DNA of 64,000 nucleotides from Candidatus Symbiobacter mobilis CR (GTDB lineage Bacteria; Pseudomonadota; Gammaproteobacteria; Burkholderiales; Burkholderiaceae_C), in assembly GCF_000477435.1 (NCBI RefSeq), contig NC_022576.1:682001-746000 (forward strand), given 5' to 3'. Of this stretch, positions 8,554-16,944 are shown piece by piece. The position numbers and the translations under genes were made by a program. A model generated the notes under the pieces. The model had not been told where the DNA came from. It was given only the letters and a program-made list of their open reading frames with translations, and ran no database searches. Within the stretch, counting starts at the first letter, position 1; each line of letters begins with the position of its first letter.

Positions 8554-8934
8554 ACGATGCCGGATAGGAAAAAGTTCTTCCAGTTTGCCTATAACGATTT
8601 CACGCAGTGAACAAGCAGTCCACTGCGTGAAAGCAACAACTGCTGGTTGACGATCCCCCACAAAGTCATGGCGGTGGCGCAATCTCCCAAAGACCTGGTT
8701 CCACAAAGCGCAGCAAAACAGCGCAACGAGTCATCCACGAATCTCGCTATCTTGCTATCTCGCTATCTGTTTACCAAGGCATTCGATGAAGTTGGCCGAC
8801 ATTGCAAATAGTGAAATATCCATCTGCACAGAACAAGACACTGCATCGAACGGCAATTCCGCTGCGATCCATTGCCGCCGGTAAACTTTGTCGTTACATT
8901 GATTTCTTCAGCACAAAATAAGAAAAGTAACGAG
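8554..8934. other. Non-coding left flank of the accessory insertion
   Basis: No convincing gene is seen in these 381 bases. They hold a perfect 12-bp inverted repeat (8598-8632) and three tandem copies of an 8-bp unit (TCTCGCTA, TCTTGCTA, TCTCGCTA at 8742-8765). Composition becomes AT-richer towards the next gene. This stretch follows the glmU-kinase pair and precedes the first gene that interrupts the glmU-glmS neighbourhood. Confidence 0.6.
8598..8632. repeat. Perfect 12-bp inverted repeat
   Basis: The arms TTTCACGCAGTG and CACTGCGTGAAA are perfect complements separated by 11 bases (aacaagcagtc). No T-tract follows on either strand, so a classical intrinsic terminator is unlikely. It could be a regulator binding site, a transcript-end hairpin, or a remnant of a mobile-element end. 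It lies 44 bases after the histidine kinase stop. Confidence 0.7.
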
Positions 8935-10038
8935 ATGAAATGTCGAACTAGTTGGATCGATGCCTACCTGAAGGAGCATTTTGGACTGACCGCCGAGGAC
9001 TACTGCTATCGGTCGATGTTCCTCCTCATCATCATTCAGGCGATCTTGGGTGCGATGTTTCTTCTTGTCGGAACACTCAACGTACTGTTGTTCGGCTATT
9101 TCGACGCGGTTATTATTGCGCTGCAGTTGGCAGTGCCGGGTCTTTACGTTCTCCTGTTTGCGTACCACCATCGCACTCGGAACACTGTCATCGTCTCGCT
9201 GGCAACTATCGGCATCTTCGCCGTTGTGCTCATTGCCTACATCTGGACGTTTGGCAACAACAACGGGTCCGTCTTTGGTGCCATCCTGATACCGCCGATC
9301 GCCTACTTCCTGCTTGGCGGGCGGCGCGGCACGCTGGTCACCGTCGCTGTCATCGTGGCAGCACTGGCTGCTCTCTACTGGTCACCCGCGCCTGCGATCG
9401 ATCCGGAACGCAGTGCCCGGATGCTCGTCGCCAATTTTGGGTTGCTGGTGACTTTCCTCATCATGATCATCGCCTACTACGAGCACAGCCGCAAATCGGC
9501 GCACGAAGCGCTCGTGCGCAAGAACACCGAGCTGGAGCGTCTGTCGGTTACGGATCGGCTGACCAGCCTGTACAACCGCACGCACCTCGACGCGGTGCTC
9601 GCTGCGGAACTGCAGCGTGCCGTGCGAACGAGCGGGCCGTTTTCGTTGATGATCCTCGACATCGACCATTTCAAGGAAATCAACGACACGCACGGTCATC
9701 CTGTTGGCGATGCAGTACTCCGGGGCGTTGCGCGTGTGATGCAGCAGGTAGCGCGGGCAACCGACACGGTCGGTCGCTGGGGTGGTGAAGAATTCCTCAT
9801 CCTGTGCCCCAACACGGATCTGGACGGCTGCGCTGAATTCGCCGAGCGCATTCGGATCGAGGTCGGCGCGGAAGAATACGGGCCGGCTGGCCACCGCACG
9901 GTAAGCATCGGTGTCGCCGCCTTCCGCGTGGGGGACAGCACCGAATCGCTCCTTTTACGAGCCGACGGGGCGCTCTACCACGCCAAGAATAGCGGCAGAA
10001 ACCGCGTAGAGCGCGAACAGCCATCGGCTTCCATGTGA
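8935..10038 (+). CDS. Integral-membrane diguanylate cyclase
   Basis: About six hydrophobic segments fill the first 190 residues (for example FLLIIIQAILGAMFLLVG, SLATIGIFAVVLIAYIW and LVANFGLLVTFLIMIIAYY). A C-terminal GGDEF domain (residues about 200-365) follows after a short coiled linker. The active site is WGGEEF, and RATD five residues before it fits the I-site, so it should make c-di-GMP under product control. ATG 8935 was chosen because it gives a natural N-terminus (MKCRTSWIDAYLKEHFG) and lies after a purine-rich stretch; the frame is open back to 8872. It is the first gene of the segment separating glmU from glmS. The input signal of the membrane part is unknown. Confidence 0.9.
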   Translation: MKCRTSWIDAYLKEHFGLTAEDYCYRSMFLLIIIQAILGAMFLLVGTLNVLLFGYFDAVIIALQLAVPGLYVLLFAYHHRTRNTVIVSLATIGIFAVVLIAYIWTFGNNNGSVFGAILIPPIAYFLLGGRRGTLVTVAVIVAALAALYWSPAPAIDPERSARMLVANFGLLVTFLIMIIAYYEHSRKSAHEALVRKNTELERLSVTDRLTSLYNRTHLDAVLAAELQRAVRTSGPFSLMILDIDHFKEINDTHGHPVGDAVLRGVARVMQQVARATDTVGRWGGEEFLILCPNTDLDGCAEFAERIRIEVGAEEYGPAGHRTVSIGVAAFRVGDSTESLLLRADGALYHAKNSGRNRVEREQPSASM

Positions 10039-10132
10039 CATGGCTGTTGGAATTTCATTGCTTTTTTTGCAATATAGGGACAGCACAACAATTTTTTTTG
10101 CAAATTCACGGAAATGGTGTTAGACAAATACT

Positions 10133-10594
10133 ATGCGCGAAGCAGATACTATTTTTCCTGATGTTCCAGAGTTCTCTGCTCATTTACGCATATTGCGTGA
10201 GGTTCGTCTTGCCAACAAAGTGACGAATGAAAACAAAAGAAAGAAACTAACAAAAAAACAGCGAAATATTATCCTAGAGAAAACCGGAGGCCGCTGTCAT
10301 ATTTGCGGCGGACCAATAGATGGAATATGGGTTGCTGGCCATGTTTTCGCACACACTTATGGTGGAGAACATACCTTAGACAATTATCTTCCCGCACACA
10401 GAATTTGCAATGCGGCAAAATGGTTTTACGGTACTGAAGAGCTTCAATGGATACTCAAATTTGGTGTATATTTTCGAACACAACTAGAGGAAATCGGAAA
10501 TCCTGATGCGATATCTTTGGCGAAGTGTTTTTTGGAACACGAAAAGCGTAGAGAGTCACGTCGTAAGGTACCAGCAACAATGGAAACTGCCTAA
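10133..10594 (+). CDS. HNH endonuclease-like protein 1
   Basis: The 153-residue protein has a zinc-type CHIC pair at the start of the fold, then VAGHVFAHTYGGEHTLDNYL and HRICNAAK, an HNH arrangement. It is divergent: the usual DH is GH, and the second cysteine pair is reduced to HRIC. A Lys/Arg-rich segment (NENKRKKLTKKQRN) precedes the fold and could bind DNA. The DNA is visibly AT-richer than the core genes around it, a sign of transfer. A second HNH gene starts 41 bp downstream. Role could be restriction, defence or a homing-type nuclease; nothing in the sequence decides this. Confidence 0.72.
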   Translation: MREADTIFPDVPEFSAHLRILREVRLANKVTNENKRKKLTKKQRNIILEKTGGRCHICGGPIDGIWVAGHVFAHTYGGEHTLDNYLPAHRICNAAKWFYGTEELQWILKFGVYFRTQLEEIGNPDAISLAKCFLEHEKRRESRRKVPATMETA

Positions 10595-10635
10595 AAATCG
10601 CTTCGAATGGGACGCTCAATATTCGGCCTTCAAGC

Positions 10636-11184
10636 ATGGAAATCACTACTGTTGGCGAGTTACTACATTGGTCTTACGCGAATCTCGCGATGGCTCATTC
10701 TGCCATCAAAAAGAAGATTGAAAAGTACGAACGCTCACAATTCATGATTCGTTCTCGCCTTTATGCAGGGTTGAACAAGCAGACCATGAGCATTGGTCCT
10801 CTAGCGGACGACGAACGATTAAAAATGGTACTACCGCAAGCTTGCTGCTATTGCGGCAGTCGCGAACATTTATCGGCTGATCATCTCATTCCCACAAAGC
10901 GAGGTGGCGCAAACACCGGAGACAATATTGTCTGGGCCTGCCGCTCATGCAACAGTTCCAAGTGTGCCCGCGACGTACTTGAATGGCTGGAGGAAAACAA
11001 ACAATTCCCGCCCATCTTGCTTCTTCGCCGTTATCTGAAACTCGCTACGGAAATAAGCATTCAGAGAGGCCTGATGAATGTCCCGATTGTCGAAGCGCCA
11101 GAACTTCCATTTTCGTTGTCGGCAATTCCGAGGACATATCCACCGCCGAGCCAATTACGCTTGTGGGTGGTTGAAATTTTCTAA
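10636..11184 (+). CDS. HNH endonuclease-like protein 2
   Basis: A canonical HNH fold occupies residues about 70-120: CCYCGSREHLSADHLIPTKR, then GGANTGDNIVWACRSCNSSK. Both CxxC pairs, the DH, the DN and the final CN..SK are intact, so nuclease activity is credible. The N-terminal 65 residues are helical and the C-terminal 60 residues show no motif I recognise. Like its upstream neighbour it is AT-richer than the flanking core genes. The ATPase/TOPRIM pair begins 173 bp further on in the same direction. HNH proteins partner ATPases in Septu-type defence, but whether these genes cooperate is unproven. Confidence 0.8.
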   Translation: MEITTVGELLHWSYANLAMAHSAIKKKIEKYERSQFMIRSRLYAGLNKQTMSIGPLADDERLKMVLPQACCYCGSREHLSADHLIPTKRGGANTGDNIVWACRSCNSSKCARDVLEWLEENKQFPPILLLRRYLKLATEISIQRGLMNVPIVEAPELPFSLSAIPRTYPPPSQLRLWVVEIF

Positions 11185-11357
11185 ATATGGCGTTCACCCA
11201 CTCGGTGCGAGCGCTACACACCCGCTTGCACCAACGGCGCAATCAGCGTAAGCCGCAACAAAAAAACCGCACGGGCGCAAGGCCCAGTAATCTGTATGAA
11301 ACGACACCCCTGCCAATCGTTGCCCGACCTCGTCCCCACCTGTATCCGGAGCACATC

Positions 11358-12533
11358 ATGATCCGCAGCATTCAGATCGATGGCTTCAAGTCCATCGTCT
11401 CGCAAACACTGGAACTGGGGCGGGTGAACTGCTTCATTGGCGCCAATGGCGTTGGCAAGAGCAACGTGTTGGAGGCCATTGGCGTTTTGGGTGCCGCTGC
11501 CAGTGGCAAGGTGGATGATGAATCGCTGCTGCGACGTGGCGTGCGGCCGGGCTTGCCGCGTCTCTACAAGTCATCGTTTGAATCGGCCAGCGTTCCAGTG
11601 CATATCGGTCTGAGTGCAAAAAGTGCGAAAGCGAGCTACCGCGTCTCATTGCTCAACCCGCTGGAAAACCCGGAGCCCGCTTGGTCCTTCAAGACCGAAA
11701 GGCTGAGCGCAGACGGGGAAGAAATTGTCTCCGATGGTGTGCGCAACAGACGCAATCTGACACCCACCGCAGGCTTGGCCGCCCTGAAGCTGGTGGAAGT
11801 GGATAACGCCAACCCTGCCGCCATGTTGATGCAGCGCTTACAGAACTTCGCCATCTATGCACCCAATACGCCGACCTTGCGCGCCATGGTAGGCGACCCC
11901 CAATCCCGTAATCCCTTGGGCTTGTCAGGTGGACGTCTGGCCGAAGCCTTCGCCGAGTTCAGAAAAACCATTCTCGATCGTGACGAAGATTTGCTGGACA
12001 GCGTTTTGGAACTGGTGGACTGGGTGGCCGATATTCAGACCACGTCGTCCGCAGGCGCTTTGCTCTCCCCTTCGGTGGCGCGCACCAAAAACGTTTTGAA
12101 ATTCACCGATCGCTTCATGCGCAGGAGCCGCAACACCCTGACGGCTTACGATGCCAGTGAAGGGGCGCTGTACGTGTTGTTTTGCGCCATCTTGTGCCTA
12201 TCTCCGCACGCTCCGCCGATGTTTGCGATCGATAACCTGGATCAGGCACTGAATCCGCGGCTGGTCGGACGCTTGACCGCCAAACTCGTCAAGTGGCTGG
12301 CCAGGGGAGATGCTTCCCGACAACTGCTGTTCACTGCACACAACCCGGCTGTTCTGGATGGCATGGATTTGAACGACCCTGAAGTCAGGCTGTTCGCCGT
12401 CGAGCGCAACAGCGAAGGACACACGGTGGTAAGGCGAATCGAGCTCAGCGCCGAACTGAGGCAACTGCATGCCACGTATCCGCTGTCACGCCTGTGGCTG
12501 ATGGGCAACCTCGGAGCCGTGCCGAATGTCTGA
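11358..12533 (+). CDS. AAA-type ATPase of an OLD/ABC-like pair
   Basis: This 391-residue ATPase opens with MIRSIQIDGFKSIVSQTLEL, the usual start of SMC/OLD-like ATPases. It has a Walker A loop GANGVGKSN at about 33, LSGGRLAEAF in the signature position, and Walker B FAIDNLDQALNPRL with Asn where many relatives have the catalytic Glu. FTAHNPAVLDGMD is the H-loop or switch region. The frame is open 57 codons upstream, but ATG 11358 gives the conserved N-terminus. It overlaps the TOPRIM-like gene by 8 bp, so the two are one unit. Pairs of this type (OLD, PARIS and ATPase-DUF4276 systems) act in phage defence; function here is inferred. Confidence 0.85.
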   Translation: MIRSIQIDGFKSIVSQTLELGRVNCFIGANGVGKSNVLEAIGVLGAAASGKVDDESLLRRGVRPGLPRLYKSSFESASVPVHIGLSAKSAKASYRVSLLNPLENPEPAWSFKTERLSADGEEIVSDGVRNRRNLTPTAGLAALKLVEVDNANPAAMLMQRLQNFAIYAPNTPTLRAMVGDPQSRNPLGLSGGRLAEAFAEFRKTILDRDEDLLDSVLELVDWVADIQTTSSAGALLSPSVARTKNVLKFTDRFMRRSRNTLTAYDASEGALYVLFCAILCLSPHAPPMFAIDNLDQALNPRLVGRLTAKLVKWLARGDASRQLLFTAHNPAVLDGMDLNDPEVRLFAVERNSEGHTVVRRIELSAELRQLHATYPLSRLWLMGNLGAVPNV

Positions 12534-13227
12534 TCCCCGGATTGCCTTGATTGCCGAAGGGCCTACGGATTTCATCATCATGGAAGCCGCCCTCAAGGCC
12601 GTATTGCAGCGCCCGTTTGTACTCACCCCATTGCAGCCTGAACCCACTCGCCCGGACATAGGCAATGGTTGGGGTGGTGTCTTCAAGTGGTGTCAAGAAT
12701 TCCGCCTGCGCGGAGCCGTCAGCATTGAGGCCGACCCTACGCTGTCACAGTTTGACCTGGTGGTTGTGCATCTGGATGCAGATGTCGCTGGCAAGCGGTA
12801 TGCCGACTATGGCCCAACCATGGAGAATGCCGCTGCGACGCTACAAGCTTTGCCATGCGAACGTCCTTGCCCACCGCCAACAGATACCGTGGCCGCATTG
12901 GAAGCCGTGCTGCTGAGCTGGCTGGATATTGCGGCACTCGGGCCAAAAAGCGTGTTTTGCATTCCCTCCAAAGCCAGCGATGCCTGGCTGGCCGCCGCAG
13001 TTCTGCCGGCCGGTCATGCTTTGCTGACAGGCTTGGAATGCCATCCCCACCTTGAGGCGGCGCTGTCTCAGTTGCCTAAGGGGCAAAAGCTCAGGAAAAC
13101 CCCTCGAGACTATCGCTCGCATGCAGGCTCCATCTCTCAGCATTGGAAACAGGTGCAAAACCATTGCCTACAAGCTCGCGTGATGGAACAGCAAATACAA
13201 CCCATCGCACAGGCATTTCCCGCATGA
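12526..13227 (+). CDS. TOPRIM-like (DUF4276-type) nuclease partner
   Basis: The 233-residue protein begins IALIAEGPTDFIIMEAAL, with the conserved Glu of a TOPRIM fold. It continues with FDLVVVHLDADVAGK, the Asp-x-Asp element. A following KASDAWLAAAV stretch resembles the later conserved part of DUF4276 proteins. TOPRIM domains cleave or join nucleic acids with Mg2+, and in OLD-like and PARIS-like systems the nuclease is unleashed by its ATPase partner. The start ATG lies inside the ATPase stop region (8 bp overlap), predicting coupled synthesis. I infer the family from motif order; a profile search would be needed to separate DUF4276 from DUF4435. Confidence 0.72.
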   Translation: MSDPRIALIAEGPTDFIIMEAALKAVLQRPFVLTPLQPEPTRPDIGNGWGGVFKWCQEFRLRGAVSIEADPTLSQFDLVVVHLDADVAGKRYADYGPTMENAAATLQALPCERPCPPPTDTVAALEAVLLSWLDIAALGPKSVFCIPSKASDAWLAAAVLPAGHALLTGLECHPHLEAALSQLPKGQKLRKTPRDYRSHAGSISQHWKQVQNHCLQARVMEQQIQPIAQAFPA

Positions 13228-13562
13228 ACCCCTCCACCCTCATCCAAATAGCACCGAAGGTGCGCCTAATGGACTATCTGGGTTCAAAGCCCAGAACAAG
13301 ATGCAAGGACCCGGCAAAACTCTCACGCCTTCTGCAATAGATTGACGCGGAGAGCTGGATCAGCCTGGATTCTGCGGGAGCGAACTGCCGAGGTTTTCTC
13401 GCGAGGATTGGGGTAGGGACTCTCACCCCGGCTGTCATGGAAACCATGCGTATCTCCACAAAGTTATAGAAAAACCGCTCTGCTATCCTCCCCCAATCCC
13501 CCTTTGTCACCCCCTTGCAGCGCCCATGCTGCCATGGTGGCCCCCCATTTTTGGAGCATTGC
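13228..13562. other. Non-coding right flank of the accessory insertion and glmS leader
   Basis: No gene is seen in these 335 bases. They contain a small hairpin CTGGG-ttcaaag-CCCAG (13279-13295). The glmS ribosome-binding site GGAG lies six bases before its ATG at the end. No tRNA remnant, integrase or obvious direct repeat matching the left flank was found by eye. Confidence 0.55.
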
Positions 13563-15434
13563 ATGTGTGGAATCGTCGGAGCCATTTCCAGCCAAAACGT
13601 CGTCCCTGTCCTGATCCAGGGCCTTTTGCGTCTGGAATATCGGGGGTATGACTCCTGCGGGGTGGCGGTGCATGTGCAAGGCGGCTTGCAGCGGGCACGG
13701 GGCACCTCCCGCGTGGCGGAGCTGCAAGCGCAAATCGAGGCGAGCGGATTTGCGGGCGCGACGGGCATCGCCCACACGCGGTGGGCCACGCATGGCGTGC
13801 CTTCGGTCGACAACGCACACCCCCACTTCAGCCACGGCCCCGGCGAACACGCTGGGGAAGGGCCTGGGCGTATTGCGTTGGTACACAACGGCATCATCGA
13901 AAACTACGACATCCTGCGCACGGAACTGCAAGAACGCGGTTATGTGTTCCGCAGCCAGACCGATACCGAAGTCGTCGCGCACCTGATCGATAGCCTGTAT
14001 GACGGCGATTTGCTGCGCGCCGTCCAGGCAGCTTTGCCCAGTTTGAAAGGTGCCTATGCCCTCGCGGTGTTTTGCAAAGACGAACCGCAGCGTCTCGTCG
14101 GCGCGCGTGCGGGTTCCCCCTTGGTGCTGGGCGTCGGCCCCGAATGCTCCTCGCTCTATCTAGCCAGCGATGCGCTTGCACTCACCGGGGTGACTGACCA
14201 GATCGTCTACCTGGAAGAAGGCGATAGCTGCGACCTGCAAACCGGGCAGTACGCGGTCTACGACAAGACGATGCGTCCCGTAGCCAGCCGTTCTCGCCCC
14301 GTGCTGACCGTACATCCCCCCGGCAGCAGTACCGACCTCGGCCCCTACCGGCACTACATGCAAAAGGAAATTTTCGAGCAGCCCCGCGCCATTGCAGACA
14401 CCTTGCAAGGCGTGGAGCGCATCGACGCCAACCTATTCGACGGCAAGGAAGAGGCCGCCGATGCCATGCTGCGGAGCGTCGATTCCGTGCTGATCCTCGC
14501 CTGTGGAACGAGCTACTACAGCGGCTGCGTTGCCCGCTACTGGCTGGAAGCAATCGCAAAAATCCCCACGCAGGTCGAGGTGGCGAGCGAATTCCGCTAC
14601 CGCGAATGCGTCCCCAACGAGCGAACGCTCGTCGTCGTCATCTCGCAAAGCGGTGAGACCGCAGACACCCTTGCTGCATTGCGCCGCACGCGCGATCTGG
14701 GAATGCGCCGTAGTCTGACGATCTGCAACGTCGCCACCAGCGCGATGGTGCGCGAAAGCCGTTTGGCGTACATCACGCGGGCGGGGGTCGAGATCGGCGT
14801 AGCATCCACCAAGGCGTTCACCACCCAACTTGCCGCGCTGTTTTTGCTGACGCTGGTGCTTGCCCGCCAGCGCAACCGATTGGACGATGCCCAGTGCGCC
14901 GAACATCTGCGCGCAGCACGGCACTTGAGCGCAGCAATGCAAGCCGTCCTCGCGCTGGAACCGCAGATCATGGCCTGGGCACAGGACTTTGCATCCAAGG
15001 AACACGCCCTGTTCCTAGGCAGGGGGCTGCACTACCCCATTGCGCTCGAAGGCGCGCTCAAGCTCAAGGAAATCAGCTACATCCATGCGGAGGCCTACCC
15101 AGCAGGCGAGCTAAAGCACGGCCCACTCGCGCTGGTGACTTCTGCCATGCCCGTCGTCACCGTCGCCCCCAACGATGCCTTGCTCGAAAAGCTCAAAAGC
15201 AATATGCACGAAGTGCGCGCACGCGGCGGGGTGCTGTACGTTCTGGCCGATGCCGACACGCACATCGATAGCGAAGAAGGGCTGCACCTGATCCGCATGC
15301 CCGAACACTATGGCGCGCTATCACCATTGCTGCACGTCCTGCCCTTGCAGCTCTTGGCGTACCACACCGCCTGCCTGCGCGGCACGGATGTGGACAAACC
15401 GCGCAATCTGGCCAAAAGCGTGACGGTGGAATAA
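13563..15434 (+). CDS. glmS: Glutamine-fructose-6-phosphate aminotransferase
   Basis: GlmS makes glucosamine-6-phosphate from fructose-6-phosphate and glutamine, the entry to UDP-GlcNAc synthesis. The N-terminus MCGIVGAIS exposes the catalytic Cys2 of the class II glutaminase domain. [27 protein letters not shown] and [10 protein letters not shown] follow. Two SIS sugar-isomerase domains are in the second half: [24 protein letters not shown] and EVASEFRYR. The end [13 protein letters not shown] is the conserved GlmS tail. It has 623 residues, against 609 in E. coli. The start is fixed by the need for Met-Cys and by GGAG six bases upstream. There is no ribozyme-like leader. Confidence 0.97.
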   Translation: MCGIVGAISSQNVVPVLIQGLLRLEYRGYDSCGVAVHVQGGLQRARGTSRVAELQAQIEASGFAGATGIAHTRWATHGVPSVDNAHPHFSHGPGEHAGEGPGRIALVHNGIIENYDILRTELQERGYVFRSQTDTEVVAHLIDSLYDGDLLRAVQAALPSLKGAYALAVFCKDEPQRLVGARAGSPLVLGVGPECSSLYLASDALALTGVTDQIVYLEEGDSCDLQTGQYAVYDKTMRPVASRSRPVLTVHPPGSSTDLGPYRHYMQKEIFEQPRAIADTLQGVERIDANLFDGKEEAADAMLRSVDSVLILACGTSYYSGCVARYWLEAIAKIPTQVEVASEFRYRECVPNERTLVVVISQSGETADTLAALRRTRDLGMRRSLTICNVATSAMVRESRLAYITRAGVEIGVASTKAFTTQLAALFLLTLVLARQRNRLDDAQCAEHLRAARHLSAAMQAVLALEPQIMAWAQDFASKEHALFLGRGLHYPIALEGALKLKEISYIHAEAYPAGELKHGPLALVTSAMPVVTVAPNDALLEKLKSNMHEVRARGGVLYVLADADTHIDSEEGLHLIRMPEHYGALSPLLHVLPLQLLAYHTACLRGTDVDKPRNLAKSVTVE

Positions 15435-15596
15435 GAGCTTGTTTCGGATAGACATGCGACCGCAGCAGTGTGTACATTGCGGGCACATGGAGAATATGCA
15501 TCGCGTTACTGTGCACCTGACAGCCTACGTCAATCTGCAAATTTGCCGTACGCCAGTCGGGGAGTGCCCACGTGGTTTTGCGACTAGGAGAATGAT

Positions 15597-16745
15597 TTGG
15601 AAAACTTCACGTACTTCAATCCGACCAAAATTGAATTCGGTCTCGACAAGGAGCAATCAATCGGCCGACATCTAGCCGAGCATGGAATCAAGCAAGTTCT
15701 GCTGTGCTATGGCAGCGACCGCATCAAGCGCGACGGCCTGTTCCACGTTGTCAGGACAAGCCTTTCTGAGCAAGGCATAAATCTGGTGGAGTGCGGAGGC
15801 ATTGTTAGTAACCCTGTCGTCTCAAAAGTGCGGGAAGCCATTGCGTTATCGAGAACCCATGGGGTCGACGCCATCCTGAGCGTGGGCGGCGGCTCGGTAC
15901 TGGACAGTGCCAAGGCCATTGCTGCAGGTGTTTGCTACGAGGGTGACGTCTGGGATCTTTTTATCGGTAAAGCAAGTATCCAGTCCGCGCTGCCGGTGTT
16001 TGCAATCCTGACCCTTGCCGCCACGGGCAGCGAAATGAATGCCTATGCGGTAGTCACAAACGAAGACACCAAGGAAAAGCTCTTCATTGGAAACACACAT
16101 CTTTACCCCAAGGTCTCGATCATCAACCCTGCACGCATGCAGAGCGTCTCGCGGGACTACCTCGTGTACTCCGCTGCGGATGTCTTCGCCCATCTGATCG
16201 ATGTCTATTTCACGGCCAGCATGCAACCGACATTGCTCTCACGACTGATTGAGTCTCTCATCAATACAGTCATCGAAACGACCGAAACGCTGCTAGCCAA
16301 CCCGGCTGATCTACAAGCCCGTGGCGAATTTGCTTGGTCGGCTACGTTGGCCTTGAACGGGCTGACCTTTTCCGGTGCCTCTGGATTCAGTTATCCCAAC
16401 CATGCGATCGAGCACGCTCTTTCCGCACTGTTCAACGTACCGCACGGGGCCGGTCTTTCCGTAGTAGTGCCAGCTTGGATGAAGTGGTACCACAGCCGCA
16501 ACCCGGTGCAATTCGAGCGATTTGCCCAAAACGTGTTCCACGTGCATTCCGCCGAACAAGGTATTGCCGATCTGAAAAACTGGTTCGACAAAATTGGTAC
16601 GCCGACACGCCTATTGCAGTTGGGAATCCAAGAAACGGATTTACCGGCCATCGTCGACAACGCACTGACCAATGCCCGTGCATTCGGCATAGCCGATATG
16701 TACACGCGGGATGTGGTGACCACCATTCTGCGAAACGCGCTATGA
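15597..16745 (+). CDS. Iron-dependent alcohol dehydrogenase (butanol dehydrogenase-like)
   Basis: The 382-residue protein belongs to the iron-containing (group III) alcohol dehydrogenases. The nucleotide loop is SVGGGSVLDSAKAIA. Metal ligands lie in SAADVFAHLIDVYF (Asp, His), PNHAIEHALS (His) and VPHGAGLS (His). The start MENFTYFNPTKIEFG is typical of the BDH/YqhD branch, which reduces aldehydes with NADPH; substrate is not predictable. Translation appears to start at TTG 15597, supported by AGGAG six bases upstream; the nearby ATG 15591 is in another frame. The gene stands alone between glmS and tRNA-Arg. Confidence 0.9.
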   Translation: MENFTYFNPTKIEFGLDKEQSIGRHLAEHGIKQVLLCYGSDRIKRDGLFHVVRTSLSEQGINLVECGGIVSNPVVSKVREAIALSRTHGVDAILSVGGGSVLDSAKAIAAGVCYEGDVWDLFIGKASIQSALPVFAILTLAATGSEMNAYAVVTNEDTKEKLFIGNTHLYPKVSIINPARMQSVSRDYLVYSAADVFAHLIDVYFTASMQPTLLSRLIESLINTVIETTETLLANPADLQARGEFAWSATLALNGLTFSGASGFSYPNHAIEHALSALFNVPHGAGLSVVVPAWMKWYHSRNPVQFERFAQNVFHVHSAEQGIADLKNWFDKIGTPTRLLQLGIQETDLPAIVDNALTNARAFGIADMYTRDVVTTILRNAL

Positions 16746-16809
16746 GAAATGTCCCCGCATGCTAATGTGTTTGCGTCTGTCATCGTACCCATAATAGAAT
16801 TTCGCCTTT

Positions 16810-16886
16810 CAGCCAGTAGCTCACCGGGATAGAGCACGAACCTTCTAAGTTCGGGGTAGGGGGTTCGAGTCCCTCCTGGCTGGCCA
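16810..16886 (+). tRNA. tRNA-Arg (UCU)
   Basis: A 77-base cloverleaf can be drawn. The acceptor CAGCCAG pairs with CTGGCTG, followed by G and an encoded CCA. The D stem is GCTC/GAGC and the anticodon stem CGAAC/GTTCG, with loop CTTCTAA giving anticodon TCT. The T arm carries GGTTCGAGTCC. It lies between the alcohol dehydrogenase and the convergent rng gene. Confidence 0.93.
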
Positions 16887-16944
16887 TTCGGGCTGGTATC
16901 GACACGATGCCAGTGCAGTGGCAGTGCGCCCTCGTTGGGGAACG

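Noticed and set aside
10133..12533. Straight assignment of the HNH and ATPase genes to Septu (PtuA/PtuB)
   Set aside because: Order and spacing differ, the ATPase overlaps a TOPRIM-like gene instead, and composition differs between the halves; the evidence does not support the name.
13228..13562. Possible glmS ribozyme/riboswitch in the glmS leader
   Set aside because: The glmS ribozyme is known mainly from Gram-positive bacteria, and I see none of its conserved core here; only a small hairpin is present.
16810..16886. tRNA-Arg as an integration site for the hyp region
   Set aside because: There is no integrase gene and no duplicated tRNA 3' end nearby.
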